Numbered from the stretch's first letter, positions 42,412 through 53,900 are shown. The stretch is DNA of 64,000 nt from Novosphingobium sp. Fuku2-ISO-50 (GCF_001519055.1 NZ_KQ954289.1:174085-238084), one strand, 5' to 3'. Made by a program: numbers and translations. Notes: generated by a model not told the origin, from the letters alone.

Positions 42412-44058
42412 TTACATATTGGGGTAGTTTGGCCCGCCGCCGCCTTCGGGCGTGATCCAGGTGATGTTCTGGGTCTTGTCCTTGATGTCGCACGTCTTGC
42501 AGTGGACGCAGTTTTGCGCGTTGATCTGCAAGCGCGGGGTGCCTTCGTCGACACCGACGAATTCATAGACCCCGGCCGGGCAGAAGCGCGCCTCGGGCCC
42601 GGCGTAGAGTTTCAGATTGATCTTCACCGGCACGTCGGGATCGGTCAGCACGAGATGGCACGGCTGATCTTCTTCGTGGTTGGTATAGGAATAGGCGACA
42701 TTGGTCAGCCGGTCAAAACTGATCACGCCGTCAGCCTTGGGATAGGCGATCGGCTTGTACAGATCGGCGCGCTGGGTCGCTTCGGCATCGGTGTGATGCT
42801 TCATGCCCTTGAACGGATTGACCTTGAGCACGCGCGCCCACATGTCGGCGCCCGCCAGCACGGTGCCGAGCGAACCGCCGAATTTGGCCACCAGCGGCTG
42901 CGCGTTCTGCACCAGTTTCAGCTCGGTGGCGATCCAGCTTTCGCGCACGGCGGCGTCATATTCTTCGAGCGAGTCATGTTCGCGCCCGGCGCCGATCGCC
43001 GCCGCAATCGCTTCGGCGGCAAGCATGCCCGACTTCATCGCGGTATGGCTGCCCTTGATGCGCGGCACATTGACGAAGCCCGCCGAGCAACCGATCAGCG
43101 CGCCACCCGGAAACGCCAGGTGCGGCACCGATTGCCAGCCGCCTTCGTTGATCGCGCGCGCGCCATAGGACACGCGGCGCCCGCCTTCGAGGATCGCCCG
43201 GATTTCCGGATGCTGTTTCCAGCGCTGGAATTCCTCATAGGGGTAGACATAGGGGTTGGCATAATCGAGCGCGGTGACAAACCCGAGCGCGACCTGATTG
43301 TTCGCCTGATGATAGAGAAACCCGCCGCCCCACGAATTGGATTCCGACAGCGGCCAGCCCTGGGTGTGCAGCACCCGGCCCGGCACATGCTTGTCGGGAT
43401 CGATGTCCCACAATTCCTTGATGCCGATGCCATAGACTTGCGGTTGGCAATCGCGCTCGAGATCGTAATGCGCCTTGAGCCGCTTGGTCAGATGGCCGCG
43501 CGCGCCTTCGGCAAACAGCGTATACTTGGCATGAAGCTCCATGCCCGGCTGATAATCGGACTTTTTCTCGCCGTCCTTGCCGATTCCCATATCGCCCGTG
43601 GCGACGCCCATGACCGCGCCGTTTTCGTCGAACAGCACTTCGGCAGCGGCAAAGCCGGGAAAAATCTCGACCCCAAGCTCGCCCGCCTGTTCGGCCAGCC
43701 AGCGGCACAGATTGCCGAGACTGCCGGTATAAGTGCCATGGTTCGACATGAACGGCGGCATCGGCCAGTGCGGAATCGACACTTTGCCCGTGCGGGTCAG
43801 CGCCCAGTGCCAGTTATCGGTCACCGGCGTATCGGCCAGCGAGCAGCCCCGATCGCGCCAGTCGGGCAGCAATTCGTCAAGCGCGCGCGGATCGACGACC
43901 GCGCCCGACAGGATATGCGCGCCGATTTCCGAGCCCTTTTCGAGCACACAGACTGCCAGGTCCGGATTGACCTGCTTCAGCCGGATCGCAGCCCCCAGTC
44001 CCGCCGGTCCGCCGCCGACGATGACAACGTCATAGGGCATCGATTCCCGTTCGCTCAT
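42412..44058 (-). CDS. Electron transfer flavoprotein-ubiquinone oxidoreductase
   Basis: Passes electrons from ETF (fatty acid and amino acid oxidation) to ubiquinone. The 548-aa protein has an FAD motif VVIVGGGPAGLGAAIRLKQ, the ubiquinone/membrane-associated region GWQSVPHLAFPGGALIGCSA, and a C-terminal [4Fe-4S] ferredoxin domain with QNCVHCKTCDIKD. Start ATG 44058 is chosen; an upstream TTG or other start adds seven residues without family support. Length agrees with the family (about 545-560 aa). Confidence 0.95.
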   Translation of the reverse strand: MSERESMPYDVVIVGGGPAGLGAAIRLKQVNPDLAVCVLEKGSEIGAHILSGAVVDPRALDELLPDWRDRGCSLADTPVTDNWHWALTRTGKVSIPHWPMPPFMSNHGTYTGSLGNLCRWLAEQAGELGVEIFPGFAAAEVLFDENGAVMGVATGDMGIGKDGEKKSDYQPGMELHAKYTLFAEGARGHLTKRLKAHYDLERDCQPQVYGIGIKELWDIDPDKHVPGRVLHTQGWPLSESNSWGGGFLYHQANNQVALGFVTALDYANPYVYPYEEFQRWKQHPEIRAILEGGRRVSYGARAINEGGWQSVPHLAFPGGALIGCSAGFVNVPRIKGSHTAMKSGMLAAEAIAAAIGAGREHDSLEEYDAAVRESWIATELKLVQNAQPLVAKFGGSLGTVLAGADMWARVLKVNPFKGMKHHTDAEATQRADLYKPIAYPKADGVISFDRLTNVAYSYTNHEEDQPCHLVLTDPDVPVKINLKLYAGPEARFCPAGVYEFVGVDEGTPRLQINAQNCVHCKTCDIKDKTQNITWITPEGGGGPNYPNM

Positions 44059-44172
44059 TCCCCGCTCCGTCTCGCGCAAATGCGGCCTTCTTGCCCAACG
44101 GCAGGATTAACCGCGTAATTGAATCTCTGCTCTGCCTTGAAAGCTGTCTCGCTCAAGGTCAATACCGCTTAC

Positions 44173-44973
44173 ATGGTTCCACCGATTTCGCAATTCACAG
44201 CGGGCGACAGCGCCGCCGCCGGCCAGTATTCCGGCCTTTCGGCCCCTGGGCTTGCACAGGCTGTCGAGGCTGCGCTGGCCTGGTGGCGCGATGCGGGCGT
44301 GGATGCGGACTTTGCCGATACGCCGCGCGATTGGCTTGCGGTTACCCGCCCGAGCCCTCCTCCAAAGGCCAGGGCGGTCGAAAAAGCACCGCCCGCCGTA
44401 GCGGTGGCGATCGCCGGAGGACGCGATGCCTGGCCCACCGATCTGGCCGGATTTGCCGCATGGTGGATGACCGAGCCCGCGCTTGCCGCCAATGGCGCGC
44501 TGCGCGTACCGCCTGCGGGGCCCGAAGCGCCCGCAATGATGATCGTGGTGCCGATGCCCGAGGCGCAGGACAGCGAATCACTGTTGTCGGGCCCGGCTGG
44601 GCGTTTGCTCGACGGATTTCTGGCGGCCGCCGGGCTATCGCGTGCGGAAGTCTATTGCGCGGCGGCTCTTCCCGCCCGAGTCGCGGCGCCCGACTGGGCC
44701 GCGCTCGCCGAGCAGGGGCTGGGCGACCTGCTGGCGCACCATATCGCGCTGGTCAGGCCGCAACGGGCCATCCTGTTCGGACAAAACGGCATTTCAACGC
44801 TCCTGCGCAACGATTCACCGAATAACCCCACGCGTTTACCTCCGTTCAACCATAATGGTGCAACTGTTCCGGCGTTATCCGTCTATGATCTCGAAGCGAT
44901 CGTGGCACGGCCGGCGCTCAAGGCCGGACTGTGGAATCGCTGGCTTGACTGGGATACCGGCATCATCGAATGA
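44173..44973 (+). CDS. Uracil-DNA glycosylase superfamily-like protein with altered active site
   Basis: 266 aa. The central and C-terminal parts follow the family 4 UDG order: MMIVVPMPEAQDSESLLSGP where family 4 has the GEAPGxxE motif, then GRLLDGFLAAAGLSRAEVYC, LAHHIALVRPQRAILFG and, near the end, VYDLEAIVARPALKAGLW where HPsyLL-type residues are expected. The GEAPG catalytic loop and the HP motif are not conserved, so activity is doubtful. The first 90 residues are variable. Start at ATG 44173; a TTG at 44119 would add 18 residues. Divergent from the ETF-QO gene. Confidence 0.6.
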   Translation: MVPPISQFTAGDSAAAGQYSGLSAPGLAQAVEAALAWWRDAGVDADFADTPRDWLAVTRPSPPPKARAVEKAPPAVAVAIAGGRDAWPTDLAGFAAWWMTEPALAANGALRVPPAGPEAPAMMIVVPMPEAQDSESLLSGPAGRLLDGFLAAAGLSRAEVYCAAALPARVAAPDWAALAEQGLGDLLAHHIALVRPQRAILFGQNGISTLLRNDSPNNPTRLPPFNHNGATVPALSVYDLEAIVARPALKAGLWNRWLDWDTGIIE

Positions 44974-45034
44974 CATGATATAACGGGGCTATGCGCAAAG
45001 TGGGAATTCGGGTGAAAATGGGGTTCGATCAGGC

Positions 45035-46816
45035 GTGACGGTGTTGTTGCGCCTCCGGGTATCGGTTTGCGCCTTTGCCGCCGTTGCGGGTGTGGGCCTG
45101 AGCCTGCCCGCGCGCGCCAATTCGGCAGCCGCCGACTACTTCCGCAGCCGCGCCGACCGCACTGCCGTTCCCAGCCTGCTGACCCAGGACGATCGCGACT
45201 ATTACCGCCAGATCTTTGCCGCGATGGCAAAGCAGGATTGGAGCGGCGCGCGCCAATTGCTCGACAAGCGGAGCGATGGGCCGCTGCATGCCGTGGCCCG
45301 CGCGCAGATGTTCCTTGCCCCCGGTTCGCCGCGCGCCGAATTGCAGCCTTTGACCGATCTGATCGCGCAAGCGCCCGATTTGCCTTGGTCCGACGCGCTG
45401 GCGCGGCTGGCGATCAAGCGCGGGGCGACTACCCTGCCCGCCGCGTTGCCCGATGCGCAGCAGTTGTTTGCCCAACCGGCCATGGCGCGCCGGGCCAAGC
45501 CGCACCGCACCGCCGACGGGACGATGCCCGACGCCGTCGCCGGCGCGATCGAGGCCCGGATCAAGGCCGACGATCCGACCGGCGCGCGCGCGCTGCTCGA
45601 TGGCATCGACGCCACGCTGTCGAGCGAGGCGCGGGCCGAATGGCGCCAGAAAATCGGTTGGGCCTTCTATATCAACAACGACGACATGACCGCGCGGAGC
45701 GTGGCGCTTTCGGCGTTTGACGGCGGCAGCGGGCCCTGGGTGGCCGAAGCGATGTGGACCGCAGGGCTCGCGGCCTGGCGGTTGAACGATTATCCCGCCG
45801 CCGCCGAATCCTTTGCGCGCGCCGCCGGGCTGACACAGAATCCCGAACTCGCGTCCGCCGGCAATTACTGGGCCTCGCGCGCCTGGTTGCGGGCGCGGCA
45901 GCCCGAACGCGTCGTCCCTTCGTTGCGCGCGGCAGCGGCGGCGCGCGATACGCTTTATGGCATGATGGCCGCAGAATCGCTCGGCCTGCGCGAATCCGCC
46001 GCTGCCGCACCGCCCGATTTCAGCAACGACGACTGGCAGAAACTGCGCACGCTGGGCAATGTCCGGCTGGCGGTGCAATTGGCGGAAATCGGCGCCGATG
46101 GGCTTGCCGATCAGGTCTTGCGCCATCAGGCCCGGATCGGCGATCCGTCGCTTTATGCCCCGCTGTCGCGCCTGGCGCGCGATCTTGGCCTGCCCGCGAC
46201 GCAGCTGTGGATGGCGAGCAACGCGCCCGCCGGCGCCCATGCCGATGACGCAGCACGTTTCCCGGCGCCGAAATGGGTTCCGGCCAACGGCTGGAAAGTC
46301 GATCCCGCGCTGTTGTTTGCCCATACGCTGCAGGAATCCAATTTTCGCACCGAAGTGACCAGCCCGGCGGGCGCGCGTGGGCTGATGCAGGTGCTTCCCG
46401 GAACGGCGCGCCTGCTCGTGCGCTTCGATCCGGCGATGGAAGGGCGCGACAAGCAACTCGAACTGCCCGACGTGAACCTTGCCTTTGGGCAGGCCTACCT
46501 CACGGTGTTGCGCGACAAACCGGCGACGCAGGGCCTCCTTCCCAAAGTCATCGCCGCCTACAACGCCGGGCCGATGCCGGTCGATCGCTGGAACGCGCAG
46601 ATCCGTGATCATGGCGATCCGCTGCTGTGGATGGAATCGATTCCCTATTGGGAAACGCGCGGCTATGTCTCTGCTGTCATGCGCAATTACTGGATGTACG
46701 AACGTCAGGCGGGCGGCCCGTCGGAAAGCCGACTGGGGTTGGTTCAGGGCCTGTGGCCGAAATTCCCCGGGCTCGGCGGCGCGCAAAACGTAAGGCTGGC
46801 GTCGCGTGGCGATTGA
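45035..46816 (+). CDS. Soluble lytic murein transglycosylase
   Basis: Cleaves peptidoglycan glycan strands. The 593-aa protein starts with a signal peptide (cleavage likely after SLPARA), has a long helical Slt-type superhelix (residues about 30-410) and a C-terminal SLT domain: LLFAHTLQESNFRTEVTSPA with the catalytic Glu, GARGLMQVLPGTA, and VIAAYNAGP. GTG start at 45035. It overlaps moaB by 11 bases. Confidence 0.9.
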   Translation: MTVLLRLRVSVCAFAAVAGVGLSLPARANSAAADYFRSRADRTAVPSLLTQDDRDYYRQIFAAMAKQDWSGARQLLDKRSDGPLHAVARAQMFLAPGSPRAELQPLTDLIAQAPDLPWSDALARLAIKRGATTLPAALPDAQQLFAQPAMARRAKPHRTADGTMPDAVAGAIEARIKADDPTGARALLDGIDATLSSEARAEWRQKIGWAFYINNDDMTARSVALSAFDGGSGPWVAEAMWTAGLAAWRLNDYPAAAESFARAAGLTQNPELASAGNYWASRAWLRARQPERVVPSLRAAAAARDTLYGMMAAESLGLRESAAAAPPDFSNDDWQKLRTLGNVRLAVQLAEIGADGLADQVLRHQARIGDPSLYAPLSRLARDLGLPATQLWMASNAPAGAHADDAARFPAPKWVPANGWKVDPALLFAHTLQESNFRTEVTSPAGARGLMQVLPGTARLLVRFDPAMEGRDKQLELPDVNLAFGQAYLTVLRDKPATQGLLPKVIAAYNAGPMPVDRWNAQIRDHGDPLLWMESIPYWETRGYVSAVMRNYWMYERQAGGPSESRLGLVQGLWPKFPGLGGAQNVRLASRGD

Positions 46817-47333
46817 TACGACCCGTGAATTCAAGCCGATCACCATCGCTCTTCTGACCGTTTCCGATACGCGCGGGCCTGACGACGATACGTCGGGCGA
46901 CATTCTGGCCGAGCGCATTCGCGCCAAAGGCCATGCGCTGGTGACGCGTGCGATCGAAAAGGACGATGCCTTGCGCATTGCCGCCCGGCTCAACAACTGG
47001 ATCGACGATCGCGGCATCGACGCGGTGATCATCACCGGCGGCACCGGATTGACCGGACGCGATGTCACCCCCGAAGCGCTCGACCGGGTCAAGACGCGCG
47101 ACATTCCCGGTTTTGGCGAGCTGTTCCGCTGGGTCAGCTATCAGACCATCGGCACGTCGACGATCCAGTCGCGCGCTTGCGCGGTCGTGGCGCGCGGGAC
47201 GTATATCTTTGCCTTGCCCGGATCGAACGGTGCGGTAAAGGATGGGTGGGACAAGATCCTCGACGAACAGCTCGACAGCCGTAACCGGCCCTGCAATTTC
47301 GTCGAGCTGATGCCGCGTCTGACCGAGAAATAA
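46806..47333 (+). CDS. moaB: Molybdenum cofactor biosynthesis protein B
   Basis: 175 aa, MogA/MoaB family, acting in molybdopterin adenylylation. Motifs: ALLTVSDTRGPDDDTSGD, AVIITGGTGLTGRDVTPEA and ALPGSNGAVKDGWDKIL. GTG start inside the end of the transglycosylase gene (11-bp overlap). Supplies cofactor for molybdoenzymes such as the one encoded at 5491-6246. Confidence 0.93.
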   Translation: MAIDTTREFKPITIALLTVSDTRGPDDDTSGDILAERIRAKGHALVTRAIEKDDALRIAARLNNWIDDRGIDAVIITGGTGLTGRDVTPEALDRVKTRDIPGFGELFRWVSYQTIGTSTIQSRACAVVARGTYIFALPGSNGAVKDGWDKILDEQLDSRNRPCNFVELMPRLTEK

Positions 47334-47449
47334 GCCGGGCGTCGCAAGGGGCCTGACCGTCCCGAAACTGCCAAGAACCGGCGTTATCCTCCCGACCAAA
47401 TCCATTTTTTCTCAAGCCCCCCTTTCCCCTCAAGCCCAGAGGCATTCTC

Positions 47450-47773
47450 ATGGCCCTTCTCGAAGAAAACACCGCCTATCTCAAGGAATTCGCAGCCGAT
47501 GGGCTCGACCTGACGCTGGTCCGTGCGGTTGAATTCGCCCATGTCTTCCCCAGCGAAGCCGAAGCCGCATCCTTTGCCGAAGCTGCGGCGGGCGAAGGCA
47601 TCGACATCGACGTGCTCGAACCCGAAGACGAAGTCGATCCGTGGGAAGTCGCGGTGACCATCGAACTCGTCCCCACCCCCGAAGCGATCAGCGAGATCGA
47701 AGCGCGGCTCGAAGCGCTGGCGCAGTCGTTCAACGGCGAATCCGATGGTTGGGGCCTGTACGACGACGAATGA
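47450..47773 (+). CDS. Ribonuclease E inhibitor RraB-like protein
   Basis: 107 aa, acidic. The C-terminal LEALAQSFNGESDGWGLYDD fits the RraB signature (NGxxDGWGxY), and the preceding HVFPSEAEAASFAEAA matches its first half. RraB proteins bind RNase E and change its activity. Overall length agrees. Stand-alone gene with 116 bp upstream. Confidence 0.8.
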   Translation: MALLEENTAYLKEFAADGLDLTLVRAVEFAHVFPSEAEAASFAEAAAGEGIDIDVLEPEDEVDPWEVAVTIELVPTPEAISEIEARLEALAQSFNGESDGWGLYDDE

Positions 47774-47844
47774 TGCCCGAATCTGATTTTTCATAACGCC
47801 TGATTTGACTGGAATAGCGCCTTTGTTCTTGGTACGTTCCACCC

Positions 47845-48915
47845 ATGGAACCGATCAAGGGCAGAGGCGCAATCAGCAACCGCGCGAGCGGGCGGTATCA
47901 TCTGCCCGCGCGCGAGGCTGATGGCGACTGGCTCGATGCAGCGGCATCGATCGACGGCATACCGCCCAAATTGCGCACGCACGTTACCGCGCTGGCCGCG
48001 CGGACGATCCTGTCGCGCAACACCTCGCCCGATATTCCCTTTGACCGCTCGATCAATGCCTATGGTGGCTGCGAGCATGGCTGCGTCTATTGCTACGCCC
48101 GACCGACGCACGCCTGGCACGATCTGTCGCCCGGGATCGATTTTGAAACGCGGCTGTTTGCCAAACCCGATGCGGCGCGGCTGTTGCGCCGCGAACTGGG
48201 CGCAAAGGGCTATCGCCCCGCGCCGATCGCGATGGGCACCAACACCGATCCCTATCAGCCGATCGAGAGCCAATACCGCCTGACGCGGCAAATTCTCGAA
48301 ATCTGCGCCGAGGCGCGCCATCCGGTCACGATCACCACCAAGTCGGCACGGATCTGCGACGACATCGACCTGATTGCGCAGATGGCGCGCGACAATCTGA
48401 TTGCCGTGGCGATTTCGGTGACCTCGCTCGATGCGCGGCTGTCGGCGACGCTCGAACCGCGCGCATCGACTCCGGAAAAGCGGCTGCTGGCCATCGCCAG
48501 GCTGGCCGAAGCCGGGGTCCATGTCGGGGTCAACGTGTCACCGATCATCCCGGCGATCACCGACAGCCATCTCGAGGCGATCCTCGCCCGCGCCGGTGCG
48601 GCAGGCGCTCGATCGGCAAGCTGGATCATGATCCGCCTGCCGCAAGAAGTCGCCCCGCTGTTCCGCGAATGGCTCGACGCGCATTTCCCCGACCGCGCCG
48701 ACAAAGTCATGGCCACGATCCGTTCGATGCGCGAGGGCCGCGACAACGATCCGGCGTTTTTCACCCGGATGAAGCCGCAGGGCGTCTGGGCCGATCTGAT
48801 CCGCACCCGGTTTCGCCTTGCCCGCCAACGCGCCGGAATCGCGCAGACCCGGCCCGTGCTCGATTGCAGCCACTTTCGCCCGCCCACCGCCGACGGTCAG
48901 TTGGCGCTGTTTTAG
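47845..48915 (+). CDS. Radical SAM protein, PA0069/SplB-like family
   Basis: 356 aa. The cluster motif is GGCEHGCVYCYARPTHAW (CxxxCxxC), followed by AMGTNTDPYQPIE, TITTKSARI and SPIIPAITD, the conserved pattern of PA0069-type proteins annotated as DNA repair photolyase-like. The reaction is unknown. Its stop overlaps the end of the convergent DUF1330 gene by four bases. Confidence 0.85.
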   Translation: MEPIKGRGAISNRASGRYHLPAREADGDWLDAAASIDGIPPKLRTHVTALAARTILSRNTSPDIPFDRSINAYGGCEHGCVYCYARPTHAWHDLSPGIDFETRLFAKPDAARLLRRELGAKGYRPAPIAMGTNTDPYQPIESQYRLTRQILEICAEARHPVTITTKSARICDDIDLIAQMARDNLIAVAISVTSLDARLSATLEPRASTPEKRLLAIARLAEAGVHVGVNVSPIIPAITDSHLEAILARAGAAGARSASWIMIRLPQEVAPLFREWLDAHFPDRADKVMATIRSMREGRDNDPAFFTRMKPQGVWADLIRTRFRLARQRAGIAQTRPVLDCSHFRPPTADGQLALF

Positions 48916-49349
48916 CCAGGCGTGCGGTTTTGCGGCGAAAACCGGACAAGGCGGCTGTCGGCAACAGCGGCCTGCCGGTGCACCACGACGGGGGCATAGT
49001 CCGGGTCCTTGATCATGCCCAGGAATGACAGCGCGTCGGGATAGGCCATGACGAAGGTTTCGTCCCACGGCCATTCCGCCGGGCCGGTCACCACGCATTC
49101 GAATCCGCCCGACCAGGCGATGCGCCCACCGGCGCGTTCAAGCACGGGCTGGATCGTGCGCATGTATTCGCGATAGGCCTGTGCGCCGGTCAACCCTTTG
49201 TCCGCCAGCGGATGGCCGGCGGGGTACACGGCCAGCGGCCTGAACCGGACAAGATTGAGCATGTGGATCGGCGTGTCGCGTGGCAGCGCCTTGAACCGGT
49301 CGAAATTTGCCCGATCGGGGTCGATGAAGCCCGTGTCCTGCACCATCAT
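48912..49349 (-). CDS. DUF1330 domain protein
   Basis: 145 aa. HMLNLVRFRPLAVYPAGHP, REYMRTIQPVLERAGGRI and VMAYPDALSFLGMIKDPDY are typical of DUF1330, a ferredoxin-like dimeric fold of unknown function. GGAG lies upstream of two adjacent ATGs (49349, 49346); the first overlaps the stop of the ligase gene as ATGA. The gene follows the acyl-CoA ligase and may be coupled to it. Confidence 0.8.
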   Translation of the reverse strand: MMVQDTGFIDPDRANFDRFKALPRDTPIHMLNLVRFRPLAVYPAGHPLADKGLTGAQAYREYMRTIQPVLERAGGRIAWSGGFECVVTGPAEWPWDETFVMAYPDALSFLGMIKDPDYAPVVVHRQAAVADSRLVRFSPQNRTPG

Positions 49350-50950
49350 GCTCTCCAACGGTAATCGCGAAAGGTATCGCGCAAGTCTTTCTTGCTGATC
49401 TTGCCGGTGCCCGTGTGGGGCAGTTCGTCGACGAAGGCGATTTCGTCGGGCACCCACCATTTCGCCACGTGCTCGCCGAGATAGCGGCGCAGTTCTGCCT
49501 CATCGACATCCGCACCGGGCTTTTTCACCACGATCAGCAGCGGGCGTTCATCCCATTTGGGGTGAAAGACGCCGATCGCGGCCGCTTCGGCCACGGCGGA
49601 ATGGCCGATCGCCGCATTTTCCAGCTCGACCGAGCTGATCCATTCACCGCCTGATTTGATCACATCCTTGGTGCGGTCGGTCAGTTGCAGCGTGCCATCG
49701 GGATGGATCACTGCGACATCGCCGGTGTCGAACCAGCCTTCGGCATTGGTCGCGTCGTGTTCGGCCTTGAAATAGCGCTTGACCACCCACGGGCCGCGCA
49801 CTTGCAGCACGCCCGCCGTCTTTCCGTCGCGCGGCAGGACTTTGTCCGCATCGCCCAGATCGACGCAGCGCAGCTCGACCCCGAATGGCGGACGCCCCTG
49901 CATCGCCTTGATCGTGACTTGTTCGTCGAAAGTCAGTTCGTCCCAGTTGGCGGTTTCCGCGCCGGTCGTGCCGATCGGCGAAGTTTCGGTCATGCCCCAG
50001 GCATGGGCGACGCGAATGCCTTCTTTCATGAAGCGTTCGACCATGGCGCGCGGCATGGCAGAGCCGCCGCAGACGACCTGGGACAGGCTGGGCGGAATCG
50101 GTTTTCCGGTTCTTTCCAGATGTTGCAACACGCCCAGCCACACGGTCGGAACGCCGGCGGCGGCAGTCACTTTTTCGCGCTCGAACAAGTCGCACAGCAC
50201 CGCCGGATCGTTGACCGCCGAATAGACGAATTTGGCCCCCGCCGCAGCGCCCGCCCACGGCGTGCCCCAACTTGCGGCATGAAACATCGGCACGATCGGC
50301 ATCATCACCGTGCGCGTGTCGAGCCCGAACACCGGCGCGGTCATGCACGCCATCGCGTGAAGCATGGTCGAGCGGTGCTCGTAGAGCACACCTTTGGGAT
50401 TTCCCGTGGTGCCGCTGGTATAGCACAGCATGCACGGGTCACGCTCGTCGCCGTCTGCCCATTCGGTTTCGCCGTCGAAAGGGGCGATCCAGTCTTCAAA
50501 ATGGGGTGCGGGCTGATCGCTGTCGAAACAGATATAGTGCTCGATGGTCGGACAGCGCGGCTTCATCCGCTCGACGATTGCCGTCCACTGCCGGTCGAAC
50601 AACAACACGCGGTCTTCGGCATGGTTGGCGATATATTCGAGCTGATCGTCGAACAGGCGCGGATTGATCGTGTGCAGAATGCCCCCGGCACCGACCGCGC
50701 CGTACCAGCTGATCAGGTGACGGTGGTGGTTCATCGCCAGTGTGGCGATTCGCTCGCCGGGCTTGATCCCCAGCGCGCGCAGCGCCTGCGTCATGCGCAA
50801 GGCATCGCGGCGCACCCCGGCCCAATTGGTACGGCTTTCGCTGCCGTCAGCCCAGCGCGAGACGATTTCGCGCGTGCCGCTTTCGCGGGCGGCATGATCG
50901 ATCAGGGCGGTGACCCTGAGTTTCCAGTCCTGCATCCCGCCCAGCATCAT
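49346..50950 (-). CDS. Medium/long-chain acyl-CoA synthetase (AMP-forming)
   Basis: Activates a carboxylic acid to its CoA thioester via acyl-AMP. The 534-aa protein has the ANL-family P-loop [46 protein letters not shown] and [17 protein letters not shown], and a C-terminal [12 protein letters not shown] lysine. Substrate chain length is not certain. ATG 50950 with GGAG five bases upstream. It is 19 bp from the end of dnaE on the same strand. Confidence 0.92.
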   Translation of the reverse strand: MMLGGMQDWKLRVTALIDHAARESGTREIVSRWADGSESRTNWAGVRRDALRMTQALRALGIKPGERIATLAMNHHRHLISWYGAVGAGGILHTINPRLFDDQLEYIANHAEDRVLLFDRQWTAIVERMKPRCPTIEHYICFDSDQPAPHFEDWIAPFDGETEWADGDERDPCMLCYTSGTTGNPKGVLYEHRSTMLHAMACMTAPVFGLDTRTVMMPIVPMFHAASWGTPWAGAAAGAKFVYSAVNDPAVLCDLFEREKVTAAAGVPTVWLGVLQHLERTGKPIPPSLSQVVCGGSAMPRAMVERFMKEGIRVAHAWGMTETSPIGTTGAETANWDELTFDEQVTIKAMQGRPPFGVELRCVDLGDADKVLPRDGKTAGVLQVRGPWVVKRYFKAEHDATNAEGWFDTGDVAVIHPDGTLQLTDRTKDVIKSGGEWISSVELENAAIGHSAVAEAAAIGVFHPKWDERPLLIVVKKPGADVDEAELRRYLGEHVAKWWVPDEIAFVDELPHTGTGKISKKDLRDTFRDYRWRA

Positions 50951-50969
50951 CCATTCTCCAGTGATCTTG

Positions 50970-53900
50970 CTATTCGACGAGCCGCAGGTGTCTGTCGGGC
51001 TTCGCCGTCAGCGCCACATTGGCAAGCCCCTCGATCGGAATCAACCGTTCGATTAATTCGCTGTCGAGCCGGAAATCCTGCCCCAGGATCGCCCAGGGCT
51101 CGCGCCCGCGCCCGGTGCGCAGATGCACGCGCACTTCGCCGCGCGCATCGGGCGCACGCGGCAACAGCATGGCCAGTTCGCCAACCGCCTCGGGGCGCAG
51201 GATTTCGCATTGCAGGATCATTTTCGATGCGTTGGTCACCGACGCGAGCGGTCGTGCGCTGCGCACGGTCACGCGCGGGGGCTCATCAACATTGGGACGG
51301 TCCAGTTCGACATTGAGCAGGACGCACGTCCCCTCGCGCGCCCATTGCACGAACGGTTCGACCAGGCCTTCCTCGAAGCAGGATGCGGAAAACAGGCCGC
51401 TCGAATCCGAAAAGTCGGCCATGACAAAGTCCTTGCCGCGCTTCGTCTTGCGCTTTTGCACCGCCTCGACCATCGCCGCCATCACCGCGCCGGTCCGCCC
51501 GGCAGCGGTAGCGCCCGCCGCCATCAGACTGGAATACGTCCGCGCGCCATTCGCAACGGCAATCGCGCGATATTCTCCGACCGGATGCGCGGCAAAATAG
51601 AACCCGAAATTTTCGCGTTCGGCGGCCATCTGTTCGGCGCGGGTCCATGGCCTGGTTTCGGCCAGACGCGTTGCCTGTTCGACATGATCGTCGCCGCCAA
51701 ACAGGCCGTGCTGCCCCGATGTCCGCGCGCGGGCCGCCTCGTCGGCGACGGCCATCAGCAATTCGGCATTGGCGATCAGCTTGGCCCGGTTCGATTCAAG
51801 GCCATCGAGTGCGCCGCCTGCGGCCAGCGCTTCCAACTGGCGCCGGTTCATCGCGCCCGCAGGCAAACGGCGGAACATGTCGTCGAGCGATTCAAACGGC
51901 CCGTTCGCTTCCCGCTCGGCGACGATCGCGTCCATCGCCTTTTCGCCGACGTTCCTCAGGCCCGCCAACGCATAGCGCACGGCATAGGATTCCTCGGTCC
52001 GCTCGACGCTGAATTCGGCCTCCGACCGATTGATGTCGGGCCCGGCGAGCGCAATCCCGTTGCGGCGCATGTCATCGACAAAGACGTTGAGCTTTTCCGA
52101 CTGATGCATGTCGAAACACATCGATGCGGCATAGAATTCATGCGGATAATGCGTCTTCATCCACGCGGTCTGATAAGCGAGCAGGGCATAGGCCGCCGCG
52201 TGGCTCTTGTTGAAGCCGTATCCGGCAAACTTGTCGATCAAATCGAACAGTTCGTTGGCCTTGGCCGCGTCGATGTCTGACATGTCCTTGCAACCGGCGA
52301 CAAAGCGCAGCCGTTGCTGATCCATTTCCGCCTGGATCTTCTTGCCCATGGCGCGGCGCAGCAAGTCGGCATCCCCGAGCGAATACCCGGCGAGTATCTG
52401 CGCCGCCTGCATCACCTGTTCCTGATAGACGAAAATCCCGTAAGTTTCGGACAGGATCCCGGCGAGCTTGTCATGCGGGTATTCGATCGATTCGAGCCCG
52501 TTCTTGCGCCGACCAAATAGCGGAATGTTGTCCATCGGGCCGGGGCGATAGAGCGAGACGAGCGCGATGATGTCGCCGAAATTGGTCGGTTTGACCGCAG
52601 CCAGCGTGCGCCGCATGCCTTCGGATTCGAGCTGGAACACGCCGACCGTGTCGCCCGATTGCAGCAAACGGTACACTTGTGCGTCGTCCCAGGCGAGCAT
52701 CGACAAATCGATCGAAATGCCGCGCCGGGCGAGCAGGTCGACCGCCTTGCGCAGGACGGACAGCGTCTTGAGCCCGAGAAAGTCGAACTTGACCAGCCCC
52801 GCATCCTCGACATGCTTCATGTCGAACTGGGTCACCGGCATGTCCGAACGCGGATCGCGATAGAGCGGCACCAGTTGCGCCAGAGGCCGGTCGCCGATCA
52901 CCACGCCCGCCGCGTGAGTCGAGCTGTTGCGCGGCAGACCTTCCAATTGCATGGCAAGGTCGATCAGCCGGCGCACTTCGGGATCGTTGTCGTATTCGCG
53001 CTTCAGTTCGAGCACGCCGTTGAGCGCGCGCGGCAAAGGCCAGGGGTCGGTCGGATGGTTGGGCACCATCTTGCACAGGCGGTCGACCTGACCATAGCTC
53101 ATCTGCAGGATGCGGCCGGTATCGCGCAGGACCGCCCGCGCCTTGAGCTTGCCGAAAGTGATGATCTGCGCGACGTGATCCATGCCGTATTTGGCCTGGA
53201 CATAGCGGATCACTTCGCCGCGCCGGGTTTCGCAAAAGTCGATGTCGAAGTCGGGCATCGACACGCGCTCGGGATTCAGGAAACGTTCGAACAGCAGGCC
53301 GAGCCGGATCGGATCGAGGTCGGTAATCGTCAGCGCCCAGGCGACCAGCGAGCCCGCGCCCGAACCACGCCCCGGCCCCACCGGAATCCCGTTGTCCTTG
53401 GCCCATTTGATAAAGTCGGCAACGATCAGGAAGTAGCCGCCAAACCCCATGCGATTGATGATGCCGATTTCGAATTCGAGCCGGTTGCGATAGTCGTTGA
53501 CTTCGCCCCAGATCCCGGCGGCCTCCAGCGCGGGATAATCCGAACTTTGCGGATCGCCATCCGGCCCCAGGGTCAGCAGGCGGGCCAGATCTTCGTGCGC
53601 CTCGGCGGGATAATACGGCTCAAGCCGACGGACCAGCCCGACACGGCTGTCGGCGGCACACATCCGCGCTTCGCCTTCCTGGTCACCGGCAAGGCTGGGC
53701 AGGATCGGCTTGCGCTTGGGCGGCATGACCGCGCAGCGCTGGGCGATGACGAGCGTGTTGGCCAGCGCCTCGGGAATGTCCTTGAACAGTTCCTCCATCA
53801 CCAGCGCGGGCTTGATCCACCATTCGACCGAGGAGCGCGGGCGGTCGGGGCTGTCGACGTGAGTCGAACTGGCGATGCACAACATGGCATCGTGCGCAGG

